Source of the DNA: Gemmatimonadales bacterium
Lineage (GTDB): Bacteria; Gemmatimonadota; Gemmatimonadetes; Palauibacterales; Palauibacteraceae
Reading direction: 5' to 3'
DNA: 53,707 bases
Assembly: GCA_009838765.1 (NCBI GenBank)
Contig: VXQX01000022.1
Coordinates: 1-53,707 of the forward strand
The translations under genes and the position numbers were made by a program. Shown here piece after piece: positions 24,683-35,679 of this stretch. The notes under the pieces were generated by a model, which saw only the letters and a program-made list of their open reading frames with translations, made no database searches and was not told the DNA's origin. Position 1 is the stretch's first letter. Each line of letters begins with the position of its first letter.

Positions 24683-26820
24683 TCCGTCTTACTGCTCCTG
24701 GCCCGCAAGAACTCTTCCGCCTCTTCTAACATGTCGAGTTGCTCCATTCGTCGAATGAAGCTCTCGATCTCGCCAAACCGGCCGCTGAGATCTCTTTGCA
24801 ACGTTTCGACCTGCTCCGGGTCGGGACAGGTGAAACGAAGATCTGGTACGTTGTGCATTGCTTGCTCAATTTCCCTAAGGAAAGTGTCGGCGCCAGGCTT
24901 GGTGCCGCTCACCCGCAGCCAGCCTTTCGCGCGGGTGAAAGCCGTAAAGAGCTTACTTCTACCAGACCGTGATCTACGACGCGGGCGCAGCGCATCTACG
25001 CCGGCCGCGAACACCACCGCCGCCTCATTGCCTTTGGCTCGATAGACCGTGGTCAACGTGATCGCCTCTTCGACTATGAATCCCGTGCCTGAGTACGGAC
25101 TCGCCAAGACATTGTTGACTTGAAGGTCGCCCTCTTGCAAGTTGGTTGCGATAGCCTCAAAATAACCACGAGCGGCGCCGTCATCAAGACAGACCACCAT
25201 CAGATCGTCTGGTCTGAGCCCTCCGTCGACAAACGAGCGAATCTCCCTGCAAATCCATTCGACTTCGGCGTTCATGTCAGAAAATGAGTCACCTTTGACA
25301 ATGCTCTCCTTGGCCACGCGCTCGGATATGCTAAGCGGACTATTCTCCTCAGGACGCCTGAACACAACCTCCGCGCCAGGCTCCAGAACGCCATCCAAGA
25401 GTTCGTAACCTACATCCTTCCAGTGATCCTCATCCTGGAGGGTTTGCACGATCGTGTCACCGTAGATGCCAAAACCTAGAGCATGGGCGGTCAAGAGGAT
25501 TTCCCGGGGATTGCGATAGCAGCGATGGAGAACAATATCGTGCATGCCGTAACCGCCGGTCGCTTCTTGAGCACGATCCAAATCAATTATCGGTTGATCC
25601 CCCTCGGTCACACCAAATGCCTCACGGGGCGACCGGATCTGAACGTTAAAGATGTTCTGAAGTTCGTCGTACGCCCACACGACACTGCGATCAACATCCC
25701 CGCCGTGCGTGAGTTCAAAACAGAGCCGATAAAAGGCTGGGGGAAAGTCCTGAGCCTCGTCGATTAGAGTGTAGTCGTATCGGGCATGAACGCGGCCAGT
25801 GTCTAAGAGTTTACGGCACACGTATTCGAACGGCTGCCGGCCCCTGGCCTGTTGGGCGGCCCTAAAGGTGATCGGGCTGATGTTCGCGTCCAGGCACGCA
25901 CGATGGTAGACGCCATCGATGTTGCGCCCACCCCAACCGTGTAGGATATGTATTCGATCCCAATCTGGATCATGGTCAACGTACTGCCGAAAGAATCGAG
26001 TGATCAACCGCTTCACAAAGCCGTATAGACTCTTGGTGTAGAAAGTGACGAGCACGTCGGCATCGGGGTTATTCAAGTGCAGATGAGCGGCTTTGTAAGC
26101 CAAGACAACCGTCTTTCCGGAACCTGCCAAGCCTCTGATACGTTGTGGTCCATCGACGATGAACATCGCGGCACGGCGCTGGTCCAGATCAAATGTCGCG
26201 ATCTCACTCTCGAGTTCGGCGAGGATCGCCGCTGGCGAATCTGGATCGCCATCGGGGACCGCACGTTCGCGAGGCCGGATGAGCCCCTTCGCACCCTCGA
26301 TGATCGCACGAAATTCAGCCCATTCGGTGTCGGAGAGTGGTGCCCCCTGCCGGTTACGTGATATGGCTTGGCTAAGGGCCTCGAACGAGCAGGCCGATTC
26401 GCTCGCGAGGCCGAGTTCCTTCAGTAACTCGGGGTCTTCCACATTGGGCGTGAACAGGACGCCAGTCATACGCGGCTTGATTTCACGCAGCCCGGACCTA
26501 AGAATCTTGCTCTTGAGGAGCATCCCGAAGATGATCGAGTGGAGCTGTACGATCTGATCGTCCTTACCCCGGATGCCCTTTACATCCGGCGGACGGCCAT
26601 GCGAGCCTGAGACGTGCAGGAGGACAACGCCATGGCTTCTAGAGGCAAGAAGCAAGTATGAACGGTGAAGTTCGTTCTCCGTGTCGCGGAAAAGTGGGAA
26701 ATCGTAGTAGAGAACCGCGTCCAGTAGGCCTAGGTCGCTCTCTTGGCCAACTAGATAGTCGACGACAGGCTGGGCTGCCGGATCTTGGGAAAGTCGAGCT
26801 CCCTGAAACACGCGTTCCAT
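24679..26820 (-). CDS. SF1 (UvrD/Rep-like) helicase with NERD-like N-terminal domain
   Basis: The 713-residue product has SF1 motifs: Walker A RGLAGSGKTVVLAYKAA (about residue 235), motif II LIDEAQDFPPAFYRLCF (about 352), RCYRNPREIL, and the C-terminal TTVYRAKGNEAAVVF and FTAFTRAKGWLRVSG (about 620). The first 200 residues hold a segment (LYYDFPLFRDTENELHRSYL then HGVVLLHVSGS) resembling NERD or other PD-(D/E)xK domains, but the expected E-x-K appears lost. It is coupled to the DUF2290 gene by an ATGA overlap. I infer a two-gene nucleic-acid-directed system, perhaps antiphage. ATG 26820 lacks a clear ribosome-binding site. Confidence 0.85.
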   Translation of the reverse strand: MERVFQGARLSQDPAAQPVVDYLVGQESDLGLLDAVLYYDFPLFRDTENELHRSYLLLASRSHGVVLLHVSGSHGRPPDVKGIRGKDDQIVQLHSIIFGMLLKSKILRSGLREIKPRMTGVLFTPNVEDPELLKELGLASESACSFEALSQAISRNRQGAPLSDTEWAEFRAIIEGAKGLIRPRERAVPDGDPDSPAAILAELESEIATFDLDQRRAAMFIVDGPQRIRGLAGSGKTVVLAYKAAHLHLNNPDADVLVTFYTKSLYGFVKRLITRFFRQYVDHDPDWDRIHILHGWGGRNIDGVYHRACLDANISPITFRAAQQARGRQPFEYVCRKLLDTGRVHARYDYTLIDEAQDFPPAFYRLCFELTHGGDVDRSVVWAYDELQNIFNVQIRSPREAFGVTEGDQPIIDLDRAQEATGGYGMHDIVLHRCYRNPREILLTAHALGFGIYGDTIVQTLQDEDHWKDVGYELLDGVLEPGAEVVFRRPEENSPLSISERVAKESIVKGDSFSDMNAEVEWICREIRSFVDGGLRPDDLMVVCLDDGAARGYFEAIATNLQEGDLQVNNVLASPYSGTGFIVEEAITLTTVYRAKGNEAAVVFAAGVDALRPRRRSRSGRSKLFTAFTRAKGWLRVSGTKPGADTFLREIEQAMHNVPDLRFTCPDPEQVETLQRDLSGRFGEIESFIRRMEQLDMLEEAEEFLRARSSKTE

Positions 26821-27290
26821 GAGTGGCCAATCGATAGCTGGGGTCAGACAGGTGTCCTACGGAAGATGAGGTCGTGGATGGGTCACTGCAAGCGGCGGTG
26901 AAGCGGGCGCCGGTGACGCCGGAGAGGATGGCGTCGAGGGCTTCGAGCGCGCCGGGGAGCTTGAGGTCGGGGGCTGGGCGCGGATCGGCCCGCGGCGGCC
27001 GGGCCGCTTGGCGGAAGTCATGAGGCCCCCGCGGCGAAACGGTCTTACTTGGGCAGTGGACGCTGTTCGGTCGTGACGCTCGGCAGCGAGGCGAACCGGT
27101 GGATCTTCCCGCGCTCGGTGCCGGCGGGGCAGTGCGAGCGAGTGGTAGGGCCGGCGTGCGACCGGCCGGAGCTCGTTGCGTTCGAACCGCTCGACCGGCC
27201 CTTGGCACCTGGTGTCGTAGGTCCGGATGTTTGGCCACGCTTCATCCTCGCCACACCCCACATCCTCGGTCACCGTCGCCGGGCCGATAG
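26821..27290. other. 470-bp stretch at the right end of the island, no intact gene
   Basis: GC content returns to chromosomal level here. Several overlapping short frames exist on the minus strand (for example KIHRFASLPSVTTEQRPLPK and a segment beginning DLKLPGALEALDAIL) that look like shuffled or degraded coding sequence, possibly old insertion-element remains. None is convincing enough to name. Confidence 0.4.
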
Positions 27291-27404
27291 GGGAGGGCAG
27301 GTTGCGGCTCCCGCCCTCGGCGCATCCTTTTCCCGCCGTTGGAACGGCCGTTCGATGAAGAGATGCATGCGATGTTCACCCAAAGTTCGCGGGATGAGGA
27401 CTGA
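27291..27404 (+). pseudogene. C-terminal coding tail left of aroC, cut by the island edge
   Basis: Frame 3 is open from just after TAG 27288-27290 and ends LFPPLERPFDEEMHAMFTQ-SSRDED with TGA at 27402-27404, directly abutting the aroC ATG (TGAATG). The tight junction is typical of an operon neighbour, so this may be the end of a gene whose front was removed by island insertion. The bases 27290-27301 nearly match 7428-7439 at the other edge, in the same codon phase. Confidence 0.4.
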
Positions 27405-28598
27405 ATGCTGAGGTGTCTGAGGCTGACCACGGCGGGCGAAACGCACGGCCCCGCCGTGGTCGCCGTGCTGGAAGGGATCCCCGCCGGGTTGGCGCTCGCG
27501 CCCGGGGATATCGCGCGGGAGCTGGCGCGCCGGCAGGGCGGGCACGGCCGCGGGGGCCGCATGAAGATCGAGAAGGATGTGGGCGAGATCTTCGGCGGCG
27601 TGCGCCTCGGGGAGACGCTGGGGGCGCCGGTCGCGGTCCGGATCCCCAACCGAGATTTCAGGAACTGGGCCGCGGCGATGGCGGTCGAGGCGCCGGAGGT
27701 GGACGATGACGAGCTCCTGCGCCGGGTGTACCTGCCGCGGCCGGGACACGCCGACCTCGCGGGGATGCTCAAGTACGGGCGGACGGACGCGCGCGACGTC
27801 CTCGAGCGGGCGAGCGCGCGGGAGACCGCCGCGCGCGTCGCCGCCGGGGCCGTCGCCAAGCGGCTGCTGGGAGAGTTCGGCGTGCGCGTCGAGAGTCACG
27901 TGGTGTCGATCGGTCCGGTGGAGGCGCCGCCCGGGTTGCCGCTGCCCGAGGATCTGCTCGCCGTGGCTGACGCGTCGGTCGTACGCTGCATTGACCCCGA
28001 GGCGACCGCCGCGATGGTCGACGCGATCGATGCCGCCCGTCGCGCCGGCGACTCGCTGGGAGGCGTGTTCGAGGTCGTGGCGCGCGGTGTGCCCGTCGGC
28101 CTCGGGAGCCATGTCACCTGGGAGACTCGCCTCGGCGGCCGCATCGGCGGGGCGATGATGTCGATCCACGCGATGAAAGGGGTGGAGATCGGGCTCGGAT
28201 TCGAAGCCGCACGTCGCCGGGGGTCCGATGTCCACGACGAGATCGAACGGGATCCGGCGCGTCGCGGGAGCGGAGGCTACCGGCGGCGGCGGAACAACGC
28301 CGGAGGCTTGGAAGGGGGGATGACGACGGGGGGCGACATCGTCGCTCGCGTGGCGATGAAGCCGCTCAGTTCGCTGCGCCGTCCCCTGGACAGCGTGGAC
28401 ACCCGGACCGGCGAGCCCGCCAAGGCGGTCCTCGAGCGCAGCGACGTGTGCGCGGTGCCGGCCGCCGGGATCGTCGGGGAGGCGATGATGGCGCTGGTGC
28501 TGGCGGACGCGTGGATCGAGAAGTTCGGCGGCGACAGCCTCGCGGAGATGCGGTCCAACGTGGAGAGTTACCTCGCCCGGATCGGGGACGCGGGGTGA
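27405..28598 (+). CDS. aroC: Chorismate synthase
   Basis: This FMN-dependent enzyme makes chorismate from EPSP, the last step of the shikimate pathway. The 397-residue product shows the family signatures GETHGPAVVAVLEGIPAGL, RRQGGHGRGGRMKIEKD, RPGHADLAGMLKYG, RASARETAARVAAGAVAKRL, RRRNNAGGLEGGMTTG and RSDVCAVPAAGIVGEAM. Length is normal for the longer bacterial type. It is the first intact gene right of the island, and aroK follows with a one-base gap, so the two shikimate genes form an operon with topA. Confidence 0.96.
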   Translation: MLRCLRLTTAGETHGPAVVAVLEGIPAGLALAPGDIARELARRQGGHGRGGRMKIEKDVGEIFGGVRLGETLGAPVAVRIPNRDFRNWAAAMAVEAPEVDDDELLRRVYLPRPGHADLAGMLKYGRTDARDVLERASARETAARVAAGAVAKRLLGEFGVRVESHVVSIGPVEAPPGLPLPEDLLAVADASVVRCIDPEATAAMVDAIDAARRAGDSLGGVFEVVARGVPVGLGSHVTWETRLGGRIGGAMMSIHAMKGVEIGLGFEAARRRGSDVHDEIERDPARRGSGGYRRRRNNAGGLEGGMTTGGDIVARVAMKPLSSLRRPLDSVDTRTGEPAKAVLERSDVCAVPAAGIVGEAMMALVLADAWIEKFGGDSLAEMRSNVESYLARIGDAG

Positions 28599-28599
28599 C

Positions 28600-29187
28600 G
28601 TGGCGGACATGCCCCGAAAGATCTGGCTCGTCGGGCTCTCCGGATCGGGGAAGAGCACCGTAGGCCCGATCCTCGCGCGGCGTCTGGGTTACCGGTTCGT
28701 CGACCTGGACCGCGAGATCGAGGCGCGGGCCGGCGAATCCATCTCCCGTATGTTCCGTCGCCGCGGGGAAGGCGAGTTCCGGCGGCTCGAGGCTGCCGCC
28801 GCCGCCCGCGCGGCTCGGAAGAAAAACGTGGTTGTCGCCACGGGAGGCGGGTGGATGGCGCGCCGGGACATCGACCGCACATCCGGCGGTCGGGTACGCG
28901 TCTGGTTGCGCGTACGCCCCGAGACCGCGATCCATCGCCTCTCCCGCGAGGGTGCCGGGGCCCGGCCGCTGCTGGCCGGACCCGACCCCGCGGACGCGCT
29001 TGCCACGCTGCTCGCGGCGCGGGAGGCCGCCTACGCGGAGGCCGAGGTCGTACTGGAGACGGATGGCCGGGAACCGGAAGATGTGGTGGAGGTAGCGCTG
29101 CGGAGTCTGCGGCATTTCGCCGCCGGCCGGCAGGGAGGCAGGGAAGGACCGACGGATGGACGAACGGAAGGACAACAGGAGAATTGA
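28600..29187 (+). CDS. aroK: Shikimate kinase
   Basis: This P-loop kinase phosphorylates the 3-hydroxyl of shikimate. The product (195 residues from GTG 28600; ATG 28609 is an alternative) has Walker A GLSGSGKSTVGPILARRLG, the shikimate-binding DLDREIEARAGESISRMFRRRGEGEFRR-type segment, and VATGGGWMARRD. The lid arginine is in REGAGARPLLAG. The C-terminal 20 residues (RQGGREGPTDGRTEGQ) are low complexity and lie beyond the usual end. The gene lies between aroC and topA in the same direction. Confidence 0.93.
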   Translation: MADMPRKIWLVGLSGSGKSTVGPILARRLGYRFVDLDREIEARAGESISRMFRRRGEGEFRRLEAAAAARAARKKNVVVATGGGWMARRDIDRTSGGRVRVWLRVRPETAIHRLSREGAGARPLLAGPDPADALATLLAAREAAYAEAEVVLETDGREPEDVVEVALRSLRHFAAGRQGGREGPTDGRTEGQQEN

Positions 29188-29197
29188 GAGACCGCCC

Positions 29198-31753
29198 GTG
29201 AATCTCGTCATCGTGGAGTCACCCGCGAAGGCCCGCACCCTCGAGTCGTACCTCGGGGCCGGCTTCAGCGTGCAGGCATCCGTCGGGCACGTCCGGGACC
29301 TCCCCCGGAGCGGCCTCGGCGTGGACGTCGAAAAGGGGTTCGAGCCGGAGTACGTCACGATCGAGGGCAAGGAACCCGTCCTCCGCAAGCTGCGCGCGGC
29401 AGCGGCGAAGGCGGATTCCATCCTCCTCGCCACGGACCCCGACCGGGAGGGCGAGGCGATCGCCTACCACATCGTCGAGGCGCTGACCGCGCGCAAGCGA
29501 TCGCTTCGGGAGCGGTTCCACCGCATCACGTTCAACGAGATCACGAAGAGCGCCGTGCTCGAGGCGCTCAAGGAGCCGGGAGAGATCGACCTCCCCCGCA
29601 TCGAGGCCCAGCAGGCGCGCAGGATCCTGGATCGCCTTGTCGGATACAGGGTCTCCCCGCTTCTGTGGAAGAAGATCAAGCCGGGACTTTCGGCCGGCCG
29701 CGTGCAGTCGGTCGCCGTCCGCCTGCTCGTGGAGCGCGAGCGGGAACGGCGCGCCTTTCGGAGCGGCGCCTGGTGGCGTCTGCGCGCCCACCTCGCCGCC
29801 GACGGGGGCGCCTTCACGGCCGACCTCGCCGCCCTCGACGGGGTGGCGATCGCGACGGGCCGGGACTTCGACGAGCGGACCGGCGCCCTCAAGGCCGGCC
29901 GCAAGGTCGTCCTGCTGGACCAGGAACGCGCCGAGGCGCTGCGCGCGCGGTTGGCCGACGCGACCTTCACGGTCGTCAGCCTGCAGGAGAAGCGGTCGAA
30001 GCGGAGCCCGTATCCTCCGTTCACGACGGCGACCCTCCAGCAGGAGGCCAACCGCAAGCTGAACTTCGGGGCCCGGGAGACGATGCGGATCGCCCAGGCG
30101 CTCTACGAGGCCGGTCGCATCACCTACATGAGGACCGATTCCGTCACACTCTCCGAAGCCGCGATCACGGCGATCCGAAGCCGGGTGGCGGCCCGATACG
30201 GGGAGGAATACCTGAGCCCCTCCCCGCGGCGCTACCGGACGAAGTCCCGCTCGGCGCAGGAGGCCCACGAGGCGATTCGCCCGGCCGGCACCGACATGAA
30301 GACGGCCGCCGAACTCGGGCTCACCGGCCGGCAGAAGGCGCTCTACGAGCTGATCTGGCGACGCGCGGTCGCGACGCAGATGGCCGATGCCCGGCTGCGG
30401 CACCTGACCGTACGGGTGGATGCGGAGGAGGCGCGCTTCCGCGCCGCGGGGAAGGTGATCGAGTTCCCCGGCTTCTTCCGCGCCTACGTCGAAGGCTCCG
30501 ACGATCCGGACGCGGCGCTGGAGAACCAGGAAACGGTCCTCCCCGACATGCGGGAGCGTCAGACGCTCGAGAACCGCAAGCTGGAGAGCCGGAAGCACGA
30601 GACGAAGCCGCCCCCCCGCTTCACGGATGCGGCGCTCGTGAAGGAACTGGAGGCGGACGGCATCGGGCGCCCCTCCACGTACGCCGCCATCATCTCGACC
30701 GTCGTCGACCGGGGGTACGCCGTACGGCAGAGCAAGCAACTCGTCCCCACCTTCATCGCCTTCGCGGTGACCGGTCTCCTGGAGGACCACTTCCCGAACC
30801 TCGTCGACACCGGGTTCACCTCCGAGATGGAGGATGCGCTGGACGAGATCGCTCGCGGCAACGTCGACTGGCGCGCCTACCTCGGGGAGTTCTATAGCGG
30901 GGGAGACGGTCTCGAGGCGCGACTTGTCGAGCGCGAAGCGGCCATCGACCCGCGCGAAGCCTCGACCGTGCGGCTCCAGGACCTCACTCCCTGCGTACGG
31001 ATCGGCAAGTTCGGGCCTTTCCTCGAACTCAAGAGCGACAATGGGCCACTCACCGCGTCCCTCCCGGAAGACGTGGCTCCCGCTGATCTGGGCGAGGAGC
31101 AGGCGATGGACCTCCTCCGGAAGAAGGCGGAGGGCCCCGATCGGCTGGGAGAGGACCCCGATTCCGGGGAGGCCATCTACCTCATGGAGGGGCGCTTCGG
31201 CCCCTACGTGCAGCGGGGCGAGCGAGCGGACGGGCAGAAGCCGAAACGCGCCTCCCTCCCCAAGAACATGCGGCCGGAGGATGTCTCGCTGGCGACGGCG
31301 CTCAAACTGCTCGCCATGCCCGCCCCGCTCGGCACCCACCCGGAGAGCGGCGACCCTGTGAAGGTGGGCATCGGACGCTACGGCCCGTATGTCGTCCACC
31401 AGTCGGACTACCGCTCGCTGACGGAGAACGACGACCCGCTCGAGATCACCTTCGAGCGCGCCATGGAGCTGCTCTCCGCGCCCAAGACGCGGGGCCGCCG
31501 GGCGAGCGCCACGCCGCTGCGGGAGATCGGCGCGCACCCGGATGACGGCGAGCCGGTCGCGATCTACAAGGGTCGCTACGGTCCCTACGTGAAACACGGC
31601 AAGACGAACGCGTCGCTGCCCAGGGGGACCGAGCCCGACGAGGTCACGCTGGACGTGGCGCTCGACCTGCTGACGAAGCGGAAGGAGCGCGACGCGACCA
31701 GGAAATCGGGAGGGCGGCGCGGCGGCTCCCGCAAGAAGTCGTCGCGAAAATGA
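29198..31753 (+). CDS. topA: DNA topoisomerase I (type IA)
   Basis: It relaxes negative supercoils by cutting one strand through a tyrosine. I prefer GTG 29198 (851 residues), which gives the family start [19 protein letters not shown]; an ATG at 29156 would overlap aroK. The TOPRIM acidic motif is [15 protein letters not shown]. The catalytic tyrosine is in [14 protein letters not shown] at residue 310, followed by [11 protein letters not shown]. Instead of C4 zinc fingers the C-terminus has four short repeats ([35 protein letters not shown]) and a lysine/arginine tail that should bind DNA. The stop overlaps the xerC start. Confidence 0.95.
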   Translation: MNLVIVESPAKARTLESYLGAGFSVQASVGHVRDLPRSGLGVDVEKGFEPEYVTIEGKEPVLRKLRAAAAKADSILLATDPDREGEAIAYHIVEALTARKRSLRERFHRITFNEITKSAVLEALKEPGEIDLPRIEAQQARRILDRLVGYRVSPLLWKKIKPGLSAGRVQSVAVRLLVERERERRAFRSGAWWRLRAHLAADGGAFTADLAALDGVAIATGRDFDERTGALKAGRKVVLLDQERAEALRARLADATFTVVSLQEKRSKRSPYPPFTTATLQQEANRKLNFGARETMRIAQALYEAGRITYMRTDSVTLSEAAITAIRSRVAARYGEEYLSPSPRRYRTKSRSAQEAHEAIRPAGTDMKTAAELGLTGRQKALYELIWRRAVATQMADARLRHLTVRVDAEEARFRAAGKVIEFPGFFRAYVEGSDDPDAALENQETVLPDMRERQTLENRKLESRKHETKPPPRFTDAALVKELEADGIGRPSTYAAIISTVVDRGYAVRQSKQLVPTFIAFAVTGLLEDHFPNLVDTGFTSEMEDALDEIARGNVDWRAYLGEFYSGGDGLEARLVEREAAIDPREASTVRLQDLTPCVRIGKFGPFLELKSDNGPLTASLPEDVAPADLGEEQAMDLLRKKAEGPDRLGEDPDSGEAIYLMEGRFGPYVQRGERADGQKPKRASLPKNMRPEDVSLATALKLLAMPAPLGTHPESGDPVKVGIGRYGPYVVHQSDYRSLTENDDPLEITFERAMELLSAPKTRGRRASATPLREIGAHPDDGEPVAIYKGRYGPYVKHGKTNASLPRGTEPDEVTLDVALDLLTKRKERDATRKSGGRRGGSRKKSSRK

Positions 31754-32694
31754 CCCGGACGTCCGCGCCCGCCGATGCGCGAGCGCGAGCCCGGCGCGGC
31801 TGGGTCGACGATTTCCTGCGCTACGCCTGCGCCGAGCGCCGGCTGTCCCCCGGTACCGTGTCCGCCTACCGCCGCGACCTCGGTCAGTTCGAAGCCTTCG
31901 TGAGCGCCTACGAGGGAACGCACGACTGGGACTGGACGGACGTACATCGCGTGTCTATCCGCTCCTTCATGGGAGACCTCGAGTTGCGCGGGCTGAAGCG
32001 GTCCTCGATCGCCCGCAAGCTCGCCGCCGTGCGCGCCTTCTTCGCCTTCCTCCAGCGCACGGATCGGGTGGAGGCCAGCCCGGCCCGGCTCGTCCGCACC
32101 CCCCGCCGCGACCGGACGCTGCCCTCCTTCCTGAGCGAGGAGGATGCGCGCGAACTGCTCGACTCCGCCGGCGAGGCGGCGCGGCGGGACGGATCCCCGC
32201 TGGCGCTCCGGCGCTGGGCCCTTCTCGAGTTGCTGTACTCGTGCGGACTGCGCCTGGCTGAGGTGCAGGGCCTCGATGTGACCGCCGTCGACCGCCACAC
32301 GGGGCAGGTGCGCGCGCTCGGCAAGGGCGGGAAGGAGCGTGTGGTCCCTCTCGGCCGGCGTGCGTCGGAGGCGCTCGGCGCCTATTTCGGTAAACGGGGA
32401 GAAAGCTCCTCCCGCGCCGTGTTCCTCTCCGTTCGCGGCACCCGCCTCTCGCGGCGGCAGATCCAGCGCGACGTGACGGCCCAGCTCGCGCGCGTCGCGG
32501 AGGGCGACCGGCTGACCACGCATTCGCTGCGCCACTCCTTCGCGACCCACCTGCTCGATCGCGGCGCGGACCTCGTCTCGGTGAAGGAGATGCTGGGACA
32601 CGCGAGTCTGAGCACGACCCGGATCTACACGCACACATCCGTGGACCGCCTCAAGCGCGTACACTCCCGGGCCCATCCACGCGGAGGAGAATGA
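31750..32694 (+). CDS. xerC: Tyrosine recombinase XerC
   Basis: This site-specific recombinase resolves chromosome dimers at dif together with XerD. The 314-residue product has an N-terminal SAM-like core-binding domain ([37 protein letters not shown]). The catalytic residues are Arg in [10 protein letters not shown], Lys in [12 protein letters not shown], His/Arg in [16 protein letters not shown], His in [10 protein letters not shown], and the nucleophile Tyr in [11 protein letters not shown]. It overlaps topA by 4 bases and hslV by 4 bases. The xerC-hslV-hslU order is a common bacterial arrangement, so this is a housekeeping recombinase and not an island integrase. Confidence 0.93.
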   Translation: MTRTSAPADARARARRGWVDDFLRYACAERRLSPGTVSAYRRDLGQFEAFVSAYEGTHDWDWTDVHRVSIRSFMGDLELRGLKRSSIARKLAAVRAFFAFLQRTDRVEASPARLVRTPRRDRTLPSFLSEEDARELLDSAGEAARRDGSPLALRRWALLELLYSCGLRLAEVQGLDVTAVDRHTGQVRALGKGGKERVVPLGRRASEALGAYFGKRGESSSRAVFLSVRGTRLSRRQIQRDVTAQLARVAEGDRLTTHSLRHSFATHLLDRGADLVSVKEMLGHASLSTTRIYTHTSVDRLKRVHSRAHPRGGE

Positions 32695-33256
32695 AGAGAA
32701 TGATACGAGCCACGACGATCCTCTGCGTTCGGGTCGGAGGGGAAGTCGCGATGGCGGGTGACGGCCAGGTGACCATGGGAGAGACTGTCGTCAAGGCGAA
32801 GGCGAGCAAGCTCCGCACGATGCGCGACGGCCGGATCCTGGCGGGCTTCGCCGGCGGCGTCGCCGATGCGCTCACCCTGTTCGAGAAGTTCGAGGCGCAA
32901 CTCGAACGCTACCCACGCCACCTCACCCGCGCGGCGGTGGAACTCGCGAAGGAGTGGCGGAGCGACCGCTATCTTCGGCGGCTCGAGGCGTTGCTCGCCG
33001 TCGCCGACCGGGAGACCAGCCTGCTCATCGCCGGCACGGGCGAGGTCATCGAACCGGACGACGGCATTCTCGCGCTCGGTTCCGGCGGGCCGCACGCGCT
33101 CGCCGCCGCGCGGGCCCTCGCCCGCAGGACGGAGCTGTCCGCCGCGGAAGTGGCCCGGCAGGCCCTCGAGATCGCGGCGGAGATCTGCGTGTACACGAAC
33201 CGCGAGATCACGGTGCTCGAACTCACGGGCGGTGCGGAGGGCGACGGGAGCGAATC

Positions 33257-33260
<4 letters not shown>
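32691..33260 (+). CDS. hslV: ATP-dependent protease peptidase subunit HslV (ClpQ)
   Basis: This threonine protease forms the double-hexamer chamber of HslUV. The 189-residue product begins [17 protein letters not shown]. The first Thr of TTIL is the expected nucleophile after removal of a seven-residue propeptide (four if ATG 32700 is used). [67 protein letters not shown] and [14 protein letters not shown] match the family closely. It overlaps xerC (ATGA) upstream and hslU (ATGA) downstream, so all three are translationally coupled. Confidence 0.95.
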
Positions 33261-34741
<1,481 letters not shown>

Positions 34742-34761
34742 CCCGAGGTACTCACGGAGCC

Positions 34762-35679
34762 ATGGACCGGACCCGACACTTTCTCTCGATTGCCGACTGG
34801 TCGCCCGAGCGGCTGCGCGAGGCGCTCGATCTCGCGGACCGCCTCAAGGCCGACCCCGACGCGGCGGGCCGTCCCCTCGCCGGGAAGACGCTCGCGATGA
34901 TCTTCACCAAGAGTTCGACCCGCACCCGCGTGTCCTTCCAGGTGGGCACGCACCAACTGGGTGGGCAGGCGCTTTTTCTGTCCGCGCGCGACATCCAGAT
35001 CGGGCGCGGGGAACCGCTCGCCGATACGGCCCTCGTCCTGTCGCGCTACGTACACGGGATCATGATCCGGACGTTCGCGCAGTCGGACGTCGAGGCGCTG
35101 GCCAAGCACGGTTCGATTCCCGTCATCAACGGGCTCACGGACTTGTTGCACCCGTGCCAGATCATGGCGGACCTGCAGACCGCGCGCGCCGAGTTCGGTC
35201 CCGGCCTCTCGGGACGGACCGTGGCCTGGATCGGCGACGGCAACAACGTAGCCAACTCGTGGTTGAACGCGGCGGCGACACTCGGCTTCCGGCTACGTCT
35301 CGCCTGCCCCGAAGGCTACGATCCGGACCCCGCGATCCTCGCCGCCGCGGGGCGCGCGACGCAGGTGGATCTCTTCCGGGCGCCCGCCGAGGCGGCCGAG
35401 GGGGCGCACGTCGTGACGACGGATGTGTGGGCCTCGATGGGACAGGAGGAGGAGGCCGCGGCGCGCGCGCGGGCTTTCGAAGGATACCATGTGGACGCGG
35501 AGATCATGGCCCGCGCCGCCGACGATGCGATCTTTCTGCACTGCCTGCCCGCGCACCGCGGCGAGGAAGTTGCCGCGGAAGTCATCGACGGGCCGGCCTC
35601 GCGCGTGTGGGACGAGGCGGAGAACCGGCTCCACTCGCAGAAGGCGATCCTCACCTTGCTCATGGGAGCGGCATCGTGA
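34762..35679 (+). CDS. argF: Ornithine carbamoyltransferase
   Basis: It makes citrulline from ornithine and carbamoyl phosphate in arginine synthesis. The 305-residue product has the carbamoyl-phosphate loop KSSTRTRVSFQVG, HGIMIRTFAQ, NGLTDLLHPCQIMADLQT, WIGDGNNVANSWL for ornithine-side contacts, TDVWASMGQEEE, and the C-terminal HCLPAHRGEEV with the catalytic cysteine. Length is typical. No other arginine genes are near. It starts 20 bases after hslU, and its stop overlaps the GTG of the next gene (GTGA). Confidence 0.95.
   Translation: MDRTRHFLSIADWSPERLREALDLADRLKADPDAAGRPLAGKTLAMIFTKSSTRTRVSFQVGTHQLGGQALFLSARDIQIGRGEPLADTALVLSRYVHGIMIRTFAQSDVEALAKHGSIPVINGLTDLLHPCQIMADLQTARAEFGPGLSGRTVAWIGDGNNVANSWLNAAATLGFRLRLACPEGYDPDPAILAAAGRATQVDLFRAPAEAAEGAHVVTTDVWASMGQEEEAAARARAFEGYHVDAEIMARAADDAIFLHCLPAHRGEEVAAEVIDGPASRVWDEAENRLHSQKAILTLLMGAAS

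Noticed and set aside
6531-27404. CRISPR array in the accessory region
   Set aside because: I found no regularly spaced repeats with unique spacers and no cas-like genes.
29156-29197. TopA start at ATG 29156
   Set aside because: It overlaps the end of aroK and adds a charged unconserved peptide; GTG 29198 gives the exact family start, although I cannot exclude the longer form.
31750-32694. XerC-type recombinase as the island integrase
   Set aside because: It is embedded in a housekeeping topA-xerC-hslV-hslU operon 4.5 kb outside the island and matches chromosomal XerC.
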